Below are positions 13,905 through 25,792 of a DNA stretch of 64,000 nucleotides, piece after piece. Below the pieces are notes generated by a model that saw only the letters and a list, made by a program, of their open reading frames with translations, searched no databases and was not told where the DNA came from. Source of the stretch: Apus apus (taxonomy: Eukaryota > Chordata > Aves > Apodiformes > Apodidae); the NCBI RefSeq assembly GCF_020740795.1, contig NC_067312.1, positions 54,145,905 to 54,209,904 on the forward strand, read 5' to 3'. The translations under genes and the position numbers were made by a program. Within the stretch, counting starts at the first letter, position 1, and each line of letters starts with the position of its first letter.

Positions 13905-14894
13905 TGTTCTGGTTTGTGTGGGCTTTTTGGTAGTGGGGGAAGGGCCCCTGAGGTGGCTCTGGTGAGAAGCTGAGAAGCTCCCCCTGCTCCAAACCCAGCC
14001 AAGGAGCCATTAGAGGGACAATAGATGCACTTCAGCCATTAACAAACGAAGGAACTGAGACCAGAGCTGAGCAGAGGGGCACCTAAAGGGAAGAGCTGTG
14101 CTGGAGAAGTAGAGCAGTGCTGGTGGTTGGTGAGGAAGAAGGAGAGGAAGGTGCCCAAGCAGAAGTTTCCCTGCAGCCCATGGCGAGATGGCAGCTGTCC
14201 CTCTGCACTCATGGGGGAACATGGTGGAACATTCCCTGAAGGCGCCAGGAGGGGTGAACCTGGTCAGTGGACTTGGATTTTGTGGCCAGAGGATTTGCTG
14301 CCAGTGGACTCTGTGCAGCTTTGGAAGACGCGGACGCCAGGGGAGTTTGTTCCCGAAGCAGCCCGTGACTCTGTGGGAAGCCCAGGCTGGAGCAGCTCCA
14401 GACCTCGTGGGAAGGACTCATGGAGGAGAGGCTCATGGAGGACTCTCTCCCATGGGAGGGGCCCTGCGGGGAAGCAGGGAAGGACTGTAAGGAATCCTTC
14501 TTCCTGAGGAGGAAGGAGCAGCAGGAACCACCAGCCTGTGAACTGGCTCTAAACCCCATCCCCTGTCCCCCTGTGCTGCTGGGGGGAAGAAGGAAGAGAA
14601 ACCGGGAATAAAGTGATTTGGGCCCAGGAAGAAGGGAGGGGTGGGGTAACATATGCAAGCCCTGCTCTTTGTGTTGTCTGTGTCCTCTGTGTGTTTGATC
14701 AATGTGAAATTAAATTATTTTTTTCCCCAAGCTGAGTCTGTTTTGTCCAGGACCTTAATCGGTGAAGAACCCTCCTTGTCCTTTGTCTCAACCCATGAGC
14801 TTTGTCCTCCTTATCCCAGAGTGTGTGGGGGGGGGAGTTGAGTGAATGGCCATGAGGCTGTTCCTTTGTTGTTGTGTTGTCCCAAACCAGGACA
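13905..14894 (+). mobile_element. Solo LTR, avian ERVL type
   Basis: The block is about 990 bases and much more GC-rich than its flanks. It starts TGTTCTGGTTTG and ends CAAACCAGGACA, which are imperfect inverted ends with the retroviral TG...CA. Repeated phrases resembling GGAAGGACTCATGGAGGA, a poly(A) signal AATAAA at 14607-14612, and the late block AAGCTGAGTCTGTTTTGTCC...AACCCATGAGCTTTGTCC match what I know of TguLTR5-like LTRs of bird ERVL elements. There is no internal gag/pol beside it, so it is most simply a solo LTR. The flanks TCCTG and TGCTG are a possible but imperfect 5-bp target duplication. The open frames inside it (for example 14127-14507) are chance frames in GC-rich sequence. 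Confidence 0.85.
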
Positions 14895-17780
14895 TGCTGA
14901 GAACAAATAAACACAGTTGTTCAGAATAGATCATGCTGACTGATTGTGCCTTTCTAATCATATTTGTATGCTAAGTAAGCTAATTATTGTGCACCCGAGC
15001 CCTGATGTTATAATTGGATCTGTGCACACAGACCTCTGTTCTTGCTTGAATTTCTATTTAATAAAATTACACCATATACCTCTTTAATGGAAACATGACC
15101 ATAGTTCAGTTTATATGTTCTTACAAAAGAGGCAGCTGAAACACAACACATCCATTCAACACAACCACTCACACCCAGTTTATAGACAGCACAACTCCAC
15201 CAACTTCCCTGAAGTTGCAGGAAACATTAATTTGCCACGGACCAGGAAGAATGCAACTTAAAGAAACTGGAAAAAGAGAAAAAGGAACAGACACAACCAA
15301 CAAGGGAAGTATGTAGAAAAGAATGAGTAAAATAAGTGGACCACTTACGAAAAAAACCCAAAACAAAACACTAAAAGCATCAGAAGGAACGTGGCAACGT
15401 AAGTCCCATAGCCCAACTTTTCTTCCTAGAGGCTTTGTTCACATTATCTCTCTCTCTCTTCTCTTTACTCCTTCCCTCCTAGGAAGGGAATGTTTATGGT
15501 TTTTCTCCCTTTCTGTTGTTCCTTGCATGTGTTAACAACCAGCTCACAGGACCTGTCACGAAATATTTGTTATTCTTTTGCTATCATAACCATCTATTCC
15601 CATTGATTTCTGAATAACAGTTGGAAATTAATTTAAAAGTGCTCTTCAATGGCAGCAAGGTCTAGAACATTGGCAAAACACACTTATTTCTATTTTTATA
15701 GTATACAGACCAATTACAGGGGAACTCTCATAGCATTTTTAAGTTATATTGTCTGTTTAACTTGTAACAAGAAACACATGTGCCAAGGGTTGAAACTGTA
15801 AGGCATTTTTCACAGTCTGACCTCTAAAGAAAAAACTTCTCAAAGGATTAAAAAAAATATCAATTTTATGCTTATATTTAAAAATACATAATTACTAACA
15901 TAGATTATATATTCTAACATATTTAAATATCAAATACATTAGTACATTCTTATATGTATGTATACTCTAAAATAAAATATATATATTAGCCCATATGTTA
16001 GAATATATAATATGCATCTCACCCTCTCCTTTTCTCACCATAACTGATTCAAATATCGTCAATTTTAAATCTAGTGTTATGATGTAAATTAATTTTTCAA
16101 ACAAACACTAAACAAAGTACTTCCAAATCTTACCTCAGCTGCCAATATGCTGGGTTGGGTTTTTTGATCATGGTGATTCGTCTTGCTTCTGTATTTCATA
16201 GGGGAACAGAAAACCAAACTCACAAACATTCCTAACATTTCTAAACATTCCTAACAAAATCTTCTGCTTTCAAGAACTTACTCTTGGAAATGGACTAATT
16301 AAATGAAACAACACACTCATAACCTCACTTCTTTGTGCAAATGATGATAACCTTTAAACCAAAACCTGGTCCAGGGTGAAAACTATATGAAGCCACAACT
16401 TTCCCACAATTTCCACTTGAAAGTGCAACTGTCCCCAGATTCAGGCTGAGTTTAAAGGACGTATGAGGCTGTGCTATCAAACCACAAAAACTTGGAGGCA
16501 CACAGGGGAAATGAAGTTTCCTGCTCTCTACCAGATGCTTTTCTTGCCTCCTGTCCTAACAGTCCCAAACTAGGAACACAGCTTACAGACACACTTTTTT
16601 ACTTGGATTAGGGGACCAACCTTGTTGACAAATTACTTTTTTGTTTTTTTTTTTTTTTTTAAGTATTTTTTAACAGGGTATGGCCTGGCCACACTGGCAG
16701 CTGTGATAGCAAAGATGGACTGGTATGTCAGCATGTTTGACAGGAGAAAAAAAAAATAAATAAAAGGAGGAAAAGGATGAGACAGCAGTGTCTTGCCACA
16801 ATGGACCTTCAGCTGGAAAAGTTTTAATTCTGCTTTTAGGAAGCAGGACACTCAACCTACAGCCTTTGATAAAGCTCAATCCCCCATTTCAGTGTGTATG
16901 TTCTATGAACTCCAAAGCACTAATTTTCCTAGGTGCTCCTTGATGCAGATAGGGATTGAGCCAAGTACTTGGCGAACTTGCTGCCTACCAGCTTCCTCTC
17001 CAGTCATTATGACCCTTGTTCTCCTTATAACAAGGCTGAAAAGGTGTATTGTCACATGCAATGTAAATACTTTTGCGAGGTGACAGGACACAAATGACAG
17101 GTCCCCATTGGTCAGAAAACTCTTGCAGTTCACTCACCAAATATATTCTTATTACCTAAAGAGGGCTGGGAATTGCAATCATCAAGACCTGTGTGCAATA
17201 ATCAAAAAATTCTAAGTCTTTAAGTCTTGCACCAAGTGACCTCCAGGAGATGAAAATATAAAATCCCATTGCTTCCCTTAAAGACTCTCCCATGCACTGT
17301 GATTGTGTTAGGAACTGAACAAACAAAAACGCAAGCCTTCTCTCATTTTGTACCACAGGATTCTGCCAGGCTTAAAACGAAGACACTTTTTGTATATGTT
17401 AATCCTTGCTGTTCCAGGCAGGGGTTTAGTGGAGAGATCAACGCAGGCTCTTTCCACTGTCCCCCTTCAACGCTTACACACACACTTCCCACCACTATCA
17501 CACTTGTAACTTCCCTATCATGTGAAGCACTGACAGCTCACACAGAATTTTCAACCCTTTTGCACTGAAGATGCCGTCTTCTCCCATGGTCTTGGATGTG
17601 TCAAGAGAGACATGAGAAACCTCCACACCTCTTATTCCTACAGAGACACAAGACAAAAAGAGCTTTATCCCAAAAGCTGTGGCAGGTCTCTATTTCCCTC
17701 TGATGCCCATGTGAGTCACAGGACTTAGATAATGCCAAGAATTGTCTTGTGACTCTCATCCATTTGATTGAGGCTGCACA
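14895..17780. other. Intergenic sequence upstream of the PTBP3 promoter, nothing recognised
   Basis: AT-rich DNA, with ATATAT-rich stretches near 15.85-16.0 kb and a T tract near 16.65 kb. No exon, RNA gene or named repeat is seen. Confidence 0.5.
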
Positions 17781-18510
17781 TTTTTGTAATGCCACACAGC
17801 CCAGAACAGGAGCGAGCGCGGAGAAGTCCCTGCAGTTTGCAAGACGTGGGGCACGAACTAGAGGAACACGCTTCCTCCCAGTCTCATGACACGCAGATGC
17901 CTCAGCTCGTAGTTTCCACTAAACGTCCCGCTCTGTGGGTGGGAAACGCGGCCGCAGCATCTCGCCCCGCCCCGCCCCGCCCGCTGCCGCCCCCGACCGA
18001 CACACCCGAGGCGCCCGGCGGGACCCTGCGCCCCGCGCCTGCCTCCCACCCTCACGCACGCTCTTCCAGGCCTCTGCCCACTGCCCCGCCTGCGGCCCAG
18101 GGAACCCATCACCCACACAACCACCTCTAACACCAACGAGAACCGACTGCCTTCATCACGAAGGCAGCAGGCAGCTCTGAAGCCGGAGAACGCGCACTCA
18201 GGGCGGGGGGGCAGGCACCGGCACCCAGCTGGGAGCGGCCCCAGCGAAACCCCCGCTCCCCGCCGGCGGCCGCCGCTGCCCGCTCCCCCCAGACCCCCTG
18301 CGGGGCCAGGAGGGCAGCGCAGCGCCCGCAGCTGCCGCGGCTCCGGCTCGCTGCGGGGCCCTGGCTGATGGCGGGACGCGGGGCACCCTCGGCAGCCGCG
18401 GTGCGCGTGCGCGGCGGGCGGGGCGGGGCCGCTCCCTGCGATCCCGCGCCCTGCGGTCCCGCCCCGCTCCCTTTCATCCCGCCCCGCGGCCGGGCCAGCG
18501 CCGGCCGCCT

Positions 18511-18537
18511 CTGCCCTGCCCTGCCCTGCCCTGCCCC
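18511..18537. repeat. (CCTGC)n pentanucleotide repeat
   Basis: About five perfect CTGCC/CCTGC units inside the CpG island. Confidence 0.9.
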
Positions 18538-18861
18538 GGGGCCGCGCTGGAGGGCGGGCCGCGGCCGTGGGGACCGCCCGTCCCCGCAGGGCTTCACCTG
18601 GCACCGCCCGGGGCGGGGGCCGGGCCGGCTCCTTCCTCCCGGGACCGGCGGCTGCCGCGCCGCGGGCGGGGAGAGAGGCCCGAGGGAGGTGCCCCCGGGG
18701 AAAGGTGGGTGCCGAGGGGCGGGCTCCGAAGGGGCTGGGCTCGGGTGGGGATATTGCCGGGTCTGCGCGGCCAGGTGCTGATGGAAGGTCAGCTGCCGGC
18801 CGGGAGCCGAGGGGCCCGCGCTTTCCTGGGGAGCTCCGAGGGATCGGGCGCCTGCGGATTT

Positions 18862-18998
18862 CCCCTTTTCTCCCCGCTCCCCTCTTCTTCTCCCCGCTCC
18901 CCTCTTCTTCTCCCCGCTCCCCTCTTCTTCTTCGCCCCTCTTATTTTTTTTCTTATTTTTTTTCTCTGTTTTTCCCCTTCCTTCCTCATTGTTTCCCA
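18862..18998 (+). repeat. Pyrimidine tract with three perfect 20-bp tandem repeats
   Basis: The unit TCCCCGCTCCCCTCTTCTTC occurs three times without change at 18871-18890, 18891-18910 and 18911-18930. It is followed by TTCGCCCCTCTTA and long T/C runs to about 18990. On the + strand the tract is almost wholly C and T. It ends in CATTGTTTCCCAG, which looks like a 3' splice site (AG at 18998-18999). Confidence 0.9.
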
Positions 18999-18999
18999 G

Positions 19000-19158
19000 C
19001 GAAGGTGCTGCCTGTCCCCCGCCGCCGCTGCCTGCCGCGCAGCCCGGGCTGCCCTCCCGCAACGCCTCTCGGATGCTGCTTCTGGCGGGTCTAACCTGGC
19101 TGTAGAGTTACCTCTTCCGACGCGTTGAAGAGCCTTTTGGAGCACTGCGTTCTTAACG
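19000..19158 (+). other. PTBP3: PTBP3 leader exon (exon 1), 5' untranslated
   Basis: A strong donor, AACG|GTGAGT, ends this exon at 19158 inside the CpG island. Its 5' edge is uncertain. Either transcription begins upstream and reads through, or a short first intron (possible donor AAAG|GTGGGT after 18704) ends at TTTCCCAG (18999). The exon has one ATG (19073), which opens a 10-codon frame closed by TAG at 19103-19105. In the frame that continues into exon 2 the exon ends with TAA (19155-19157) just before the last two bases CG, so this exon cannot supply an N-terminus to exon 2. No ATG-GAY-GG coding start like that of mammalian PTB genes was found beside a donor. Confidence 0.55.
19073..19105 (+). 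CDS. Upstream open reading frame in the PTBP3 leader, 10 codons
   Basis: It starts ATGCTGCTTCTG and stops at TAG, giving MLLLAGLTWL. It is the only ATG I find in the exon 1b + exon 2 + exon 3 leader before the PTBP3 start at 34868. It could lower initiation at the main start. The context of its ATG is moderate (CGGATGC). It is a reading frame seen in sequence, not a proven translated peptide. Confidence 0.35.
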   Translation: MLLLAGLTWL

Positions 19159-22100
19159 GTGAGTGAGGGTCGCGACGAGCTTTTGGAGGTGGTAACTCAA
19201 CTTTTGTGCCTCCAGCCTGGTCCGCAGCAGGAGCGAGCCGGGGGCTGCTGCCTGCCGCGTCGCTGGAGCCGGGCAGGAGCGCGTTTGTGGAGCTGGACTG
19301 ACTGACATCCCTTCTGCAAGGTTAATCAATAATCAGAACGATTATTCGTGTCGTCCTAAACGCGTTTTTATAGACCGTGCTGAAGGCCTTAAGTACACGG
19401 TGAGTTGTTACAGGGATAAGGTCGATGCAGTACCTGGTCCTCGGAGGATGATTTCCAGCAGGTTGGAAATACTGTGGTCCCACTGCTTGGGCGGTGTGAT
19501 GGGCACTCACTTCCTCATATGTCTTGGTAAAGTTGCTTAACTTGGAAGTAAGCAATAAAACCAAGTTAATTACGTGTACTGAGAACTTCCCCCTCTATAA
19601 GGGCAAACATGATTGCTCGTGTTTTTTCCTTTGCCTACGGGCAATTCAAAATCCACAGTCTGGCAAGTTTGACGGTGGTGGGAAATTCAGCTGTTCCAGG
19701 AAACAGCTATGCCCAATGTCAGTAAAGTACAGTTTCTTTTATTTTTTTCATTGTAACAATACACATACATGGAAATGGAAATGATCACTAAAGACAGTGC
19801 TTCTAACTTTATGCAGAAACACAGATATTTTTTACATAAAGTGCATCCTGTGCATCAGTGACCTGTAAAAGCTTAGCAGGTCTTGAAACCTAGGAGTTGT
19901 GAAACCTAAGTTAGGAGAACTTCTTTCTTTCTGATGGCTCAAAGCAGTGCAGCCCTAGCTTTTATGACATCTTTTAGCACTGTGGCAGTGGAAGCCTGAA
20001 CAGGGAAACTGATTGACAAGATCACACTTGTACAAATAAAAGCAAATAATGTTAAGAAGGATCTTTTTGGAGAACTTCATTCAGTAATGTAATCAGTACT
20101 TTAGTTATGATCAGCATTTTTCACATTTGCTTTGAAACTGCTTTTTGGAAAATTCAAAAGAAAATTAAGGAAGTTCTCACTGGAGTGAGAATTTTTGCAT
20201 TATTATTACTTATTTATATATTTTAGTCTGTCAAATATGCTTAGGAGGAACTTGCACTTTATTTTTCTTTTAATTCATTTGAGAATACAGTTTCGTTTTT
20301 TTGGGTTTTTTTCTTACCTTGTGGAATGGGTGTCTTAAGCTGATTGTATGGTTCCTGTGGTCTCCCTGTTCTCTTTCAACTACGATGGGTTTCTTTTGCA
20401 AACTGCTTTTTAGTTTTTACAAAGGTTTTATTATTTCAGTTGAGAGAGGAGGGAAAAAGAGGCATGCATTGGTTGGTGTACTGCCCTGAAGTGCTGATAC
20501 TAAAGATAGCATAAGGTCACCATTCATTTGAGTTTTGAGTAGAAATAGTATAAGAAAAATGTATGTAGTTCTCAAGCTGTTCAAATCTAACATCACTAAG
20601 TAGAACCTTCCTAATAAGCTTGCTTGTCAGACAGCAAGATGCATTGAAGGTGAATCAACAGTGTTGTTCTGAGAAATTTTCTGAAGTATTGCTTTTTAAA
20701 TGATGCAGTAACAATACAGATGGTTGATGATAACTGCAAGTTTGAGTATGCACTGAGTTGTTAGATGCTTCAGGAAGGCTTTTTTGGGATGGTTTGGGGA
20801 TGTTCTTTTTTTTGTAAGAAGTTGCTAAGTACTTTCTGAGAATTGGACTTGACTGGAAGATCTCCGAACTGTTAGCTGAAAATGCTAGCTTGTTAAGACC
20901 ATGATTGGTTAAAACTGTCATAGAATGAAAAATTTAAAGTAAAACAAGTTAAAACTTTTCATAAACCAGCTTGTGAATATTTGTAATTTTTCCATGACAT
21001 GGTCTTCAAAATAGGAAGAGAAGTAAAACTACACTTTATTCGCACTAAAATGGAAGTTTAATACAGAGATTAATTTATTTCTGTGGGATACTGAGTGTAA
21101 TTTAGATCCAAAACTGGTACTTAGTGAGGGTAAGAATGCCTTCGGAGAAACAACTTTTACTAGGATCAGGAAGATTCTCTAAAAAGCTGTAAAAATTTCA
21201 CTTTTTTGGCAAAGAAATTTGGTCTTTAATTAATAGATTACAGCATCTAGAGGAAAGTGTGATTCAAGTTAAACTGATTAAATGCAAAGAAATTAGTAAG
21301 GGTACAGATTATAGTGATTTGTTGACTGATGCGGGCAGCCCTGATATCTCTACAGATGTGTATTTTTCTTGAACTGAGGTTAGTGATTTCCTTGGGGGAT
21401 TACCAAGAGGAAAAAATCAGGAATGGCAGTAAATTAAACAACTGAATTTATATTTGCAAGTTCAGTTCAGCCACTCTAGTACCAGATTAAATCTTCAGCA
21501 TTAGCAAGGCTTCTAAGGAGACGTCAACCACTTGCACATTATTATCCTTAGGTTTCTGGCTCACTAGCCTTTTTCAGATTTGTATTCAACATAGAATAGA
21601 ATGACATAGCTTACATTATCCTGTGTGTAGTTCCTTCATCAGTATCTGTTTCTAACCCACTTTGAGTTATGTGCTTGTCAAAAATATGTAATGTAGTCTT
21701 AGCATTAATGAAATTATCTCCTTATGAGCTTGCTGTTCACTGAACAAACTTGCTTACTATTAATATTTGATATAATCAGAAATGGGAATCATCTGACACA
21801 ATCAGAAATATGAAAATAGCAAAATAAAAGTCATTCTCATGGTTTCCTTACCAGTTGTCAAATGACTGCTAGTTTGATTTGGTGTGTACTTAAGACAAAT
21901 GTTCTGTTTAGGTACCAGTGGGGGGGGGGGATTTCAGCAGTTAAGTATGCTGGGTCCTACCAGGGAGTATTTATCATGTTTTCTGCTGAACTAATCCTGT
22001 ACTAGCTGAAATACCTCTGGAAGTGTTAAGTGCTAGGCACAAGTGTGTTTAGGTTGATGTATTTTTAAGGATATCCTGATTAAACACTGGGTCAAAATTT

Positions 22101-23490
22101 GAGGATGAGTTAGTCATGTAATAAAAGCATGCCTGCAGCCACTGTTTCAAGGTACAGTTCTTAATTATTTTGCAGTCATTAAGTGTTGCATGGAATTGCA
22201 CTCTCCCTTTTGATTTTTCTATAATTGCGGGTCATTTGTCCTTTTAATTTTGTGCTGCATAATCTTTGTGGAAGACTGGATTTGACAGACTCTTCTCCCC
22301 CTCCTCCCCACGTTTCAGCATGTGAAAATAGAGCTTGTCTCTTCAGGTCTGTGGTTGTGGCTTCTACAGTGGAGTAAGAGGCAGCATTTTTGTCAGCGGT
22401 GCAGTGTGAGTAGGTGAGAAGGAAATAAGTATTTTGACCGTTCTTGTTGATACCACCCTTCCCTGCTCTTGCTGTCTCACTGTTGGGTAAAGCTGTTCAA
22501 ACTCCAGACTGTTGGCAGAACGTTTCTGCGCTTCCCGCCTGGTGTAGCAGTTGCCCTGTGTGAATGCACAGGAAGTTATCCTGGTACCGCGCTGCCTTGC
22601 GGTTGTTACTGACTGCGGGGGGACCCGTGGAAACAGGAGGGGGGGAATGGTGTGACTGCCTCTGCTCGCTGCAGCCTAAATCAGTTTAAACTGGCCAGGA
22701 AGCCACACCTAAATTTCATATGGAAGCCAATGGAATGAAAGCTCATAGGATTCAATAGCCTAACCATTGCAAAGACAATTAATTAACTTTCTTAATTGTA
22801 CTGTACTACAAGTAATGTAACTTGCTGCCATGCTTACACATTAGAAGCCATAGTGTATCATAGTGGCATTTAAAGTCAAGGAGGAGACAGATAATTCTTT
22901 CTCAATAGTGACTATCAGAAGCAAAGGAATCAAAATGTTTTCATACTTGCACTGTGTGCAAGCGTGCATACTTCACCAAGGGCATGGTGTGAGCAGTACT
23001 CCCCACTAGGATCTTACCGTTTACACCAAGTATTGCTATTTCTCAGGAGATGGGTTGCATTAATCAGGGGAATAAGGATGATCCAAAACCAGTTCTTGTG
23101 TAGGCAGGAATAAAATCTTCCCATATTTTCTGGTTTGGGATCAGATCATATAGAAGAAATCAAGGACTCGTAACCCTTTTCTTGTCTTTAGGTGGCATGG
23201 TAGCTACACGTGCAGTGGCATGTGAGAGGGTCATGAAGTAACCTCCGTGTGTAACACAGAGCAGGCCACTGCAATCTGTTCCACTGCACCTTGCAGTATT
23301 TGGTGAAGGCTATTGCTCCAAACTAAGGTTCTTGCTTACTAGGTAATTCCTAGACTGCCATAAACATTTTTAAAAGGAGGATTCAAAGCATAGTTTTGTA
23401 CTTGTCCAGAGTGACAGCATGCTTCGAGGGCTGCATTTGAGTGTGTAAACTACACTTCAGCTCTTTATGAGATGCAGACTCCCATATCTT

Positions 23491-23520
23491 AAAGGTCTTT
23501 TCCAGCCTAAATGATTCTAT
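23491..23520 (+). mobile_element. Possible tiny CR1 tail
   Basis: AAAGGTCTTTTCCAGCCTAA followed by ATGATTCTAT matches the last ~30 bases of CR1. It is too short to be sure. Confidence 0.55.
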
Positions 23521-24588
23521 ATGCCTTCAGCCTTTTAACCATAACATTTTCTAGGCTAGAAGCACTTAAAATACTGTTTGGCAGTCAAGCATGAAATGGA
23601 TGTTGCCACAGTGATGCCAAAGACCACTGCAAATTAAATGAATATAGCATCTAAGTATTTTACTGACTTGTAACATTGCCAGGTGACTTAGTTTAATTTG
23701 TAAATTACACATAATCCCTCTTGGTTTTATTAGGCCTTCTTTTCCTTCCTAGCTTTGCTTGGCTTGATTAGGATTTTCTTTCTGGTTCCATTTATGTGGG
23801 GTTTTTCATTGTTCATTTTCTTATTTTACTATTCACTGTAGCGCATTAATTTTCTGACTCTTTCTGCTTTTTCAGTTCACCTGTTTCTATTGTGTAGTCT
23901 CTTATTTCTTTTTCTTACTCCACATATACAGACAAGCTATTTGTTCTGATCTAGTGTTACCAGGAAAATTACTTTAGCTTCATGTCTGGTCCTTCCCTAT
24001 TGTTTTGGTTATTTGGCCTTTCCCAAAACATAGTCAGTTTCAAATCTGTAATGATTTTTTGTAAAGTTTCTCATTACACAGTGTAAGACCTTAGATGTGG
24101 TGGAAGCCGTAGTGCAAAGCTTGTTTTCTGTGGAGGAAACTTCTTGAACTAAAAAGTAGGTGATCTATTAATTTTTCCTTTGTTTTTTTTGTTAATGCTA
24201 GCAAACTTGTTTCTGTGTATTAAACCTTGGAAGAGGTACAAAAAAGATTGTTTTCCATGTAAAACTGGTCAGTTTCAGAAGATGTGCAAGCTGCAGACAT
24301 ACAGTCTCTTGAGCTGTTTTGGTTTTTAAATTTTTTTTTTTCCCCGTGGTCTTCCTTCTCCAGGCAACCAAGTATTTATAGTTATGGGTTACCAAAGTGT
24401 GAATGAAGGTATGAATGGCAGAACTAACTAGATATATTGTTCCGTCTTACAGGTCAACTTAATTCTTGAGCTAAGGTAGTGTTTAAAGGAAAAGTTAATG
24501 ACTGTAGGCATCACTTTCTGACAAACAAAAGGAATTAGTGTCTGTAATTCTTTGCAGTTCTACATTATTTTTTTTCCTTTTTTTTTTT

Positions 24589-25471
24589 CTTCCTAATATC
24601 TAGCCTAAATCTCCCCTCTCCGTTTAAAACCATTACCCCTTGTCCTATCACTATCTTCTCTGATGAAAAGCCCCTCCCCAGCTTTCCTGTAGCCCTTTTC
24701 AAGTACTGGAAGGCTGTTATAAGGTCTCACTCTTCTCTAGGCTGAACAGCCCCAACTCTCTCAGCCTGTCTTCATAGCAGAGGTGCTCCAGCCCTTTGAT
24801 CATCTTGGCGGACCTTCTCTGGATGCTCTCCAACAGGTCTATATCTTTTTTGTGCTGAGGGCACCAGAACTGTACACAGTATTCCAGGTGGGGTCTCACC
24901 AGAGCAGAGTAGAGGGGCAGAATCCCCTCCCTGGCCCTGCTGGCCACATTTCTTTTGATGCAGCCCAGGACACAATTGGCTCTCTGGGCTCCAGCACACA
25001 CTGGCACCTCAAGTTGAGCTTCTCATCTACTACCACCCCCAAGTCCTTCTCCTCAGGGCTGCTCTCCAGCCATTCTCCCCCCAGCCTGTATTTGTGCCTG
25101 GGGTTGTGCTGACCCAGGTGCAGGACCCTGCACTTGGCCTTGTTGAACTTCATGAGGTGACATTGACCCACCTCTCCAGCCTGTCAAGGTCCCTGTGGAT
25201 GGTCCCTTCCCTCTTGGGTGTCAACCACACCACACAGCTTGGTATCATCAGCAAACTTGCTGAGGATACACTCAATCCCACTGTCCATGTCTCCAACAAA
25301 GATGTTGAACAGCACTGGTCCCAGCACTGACCCCTGAGGGACACCACTCATCACCTGCCTCCATTTGGACATTGAGCCATTGACCACAACTCTCTGGGTG
25401 CAGCCATTTAGCCAATTTCTTATCCACCGAGTGGTCCATCTATCAAATCCATGCCTTACCAGTTTGGAGTA
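24589..25471 (-). mobile_element. CR1 LINE fragment, reverse transcriptase part
   Basis: The minus strand reads [20 protein letters not shown], then SKFADDTKL (the FADD catalytic motif), [12 protein letters not shown] and [13 protein letters not shown]...KKDIDLLE, in several short frames. This is the palm and thumb of CR1 reverse transcriptase with scattered frameshifts. The last ~150 bases and the ATTCTATG tail are missing. A T-rich tract adjoins the broken end. It lies antisense in PTBP3 intron 1. Confidence 0.92.
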
Positions 25472-25750
25472 AGTGCTTTATCTACTGCTTTATCTACTAA
25501 TTCATGCCTTTCAATTTATTGAAATAGAGCTCCTGTAATAAAATTGGTTTGTTTTCTAAAATAGAAAACAAATGTATGGAAGTAAAATGAAGTGCTTTAA
25601 AAATGTAAAAGTACCTTGAACATAAATAACTCTTGATTGCAAAGTCTTACCTGCAGAATCTAACAATATACTTTTTGTAGGGAAATTGGTTTGCTAATGG
25701 CACTGCCAAAGGCAATTTATTCTTCTCATCAGGTGAAGTAAGTCTGAAGT

Positions 25751-25792
25751 GTATGTGTGTATGTTTATATATGTATATATACACACACACAC
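25751..25792. repeat. GT/AT/AC compound microsatellite
   Basis: TGTGTGTATG passes into TATATGTATATATACACACACACAC. Confidence 0.85.

Larger units (their letters stand above)
17800..19290 (+). promoter_or_regulatory. PTBP3: CpG-island promoter of PTBP3
   Basis: GC content and CpG density rise sharply here against AT-rich surroundings. The island contains GC boxes (CCCCGCCCCGCCCCGCC near 17967 and GGCGGGCGGGGCGGGGCC at 18412-18430), an NRF1-like GTGCGCGTGCGCG at 18401-18413, and a (CCTGC)n tract at 18511-18537. No clear TATA box is seen, which fits a housekeeping-type promoter with several start sites. The island leads directly into the PTBP3 leader exon on the + strand. I see no convincing divergent gene on the minus strand, although long minus-strand open frames exist because the sequence is GC-rich. 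The transcription start cannot be fixed from sequence alone. Confidence 0.85.

Noticed and set aside
14127..14507. 126-codon plus-strand frame
   Set aside because: It lies wholly in the ERVL-type LTR and is overlapped by a minus-strand frame of similar length. It has no domain.
17800..18400. Divergent partner gene (HSDL2) sharing the CpG island
   Set aside because: No minus-strand frame shows the short-chain dehydrogenase start (TGxxxGIG motif) or any recognisable first exon.
18781..18788. ATGGAAGG as a possible PTBP3 MDG-type start before a splice site
   Set aside because: The nearest donor reading is AAG|GTCAGC, which is weak. It leaves phase 1, and joining to exon 2 gives a stop (TTTCTTAG) within a few codons.
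18871..18930. Three 20-bp repeats as a CRISPR-like array
   Set aside because: The copies are directly adjacent with no spacers and lie in a vertebrate promoter.
17858..19062. Long minus-strand open frames of 248 and 311 codons in the CpG island
   Set aside because: They are Arg/Gly/Ala/Pro-rich, overlap open frames on the other strand and have no domain. Stops are rare in GC-rich DNA.
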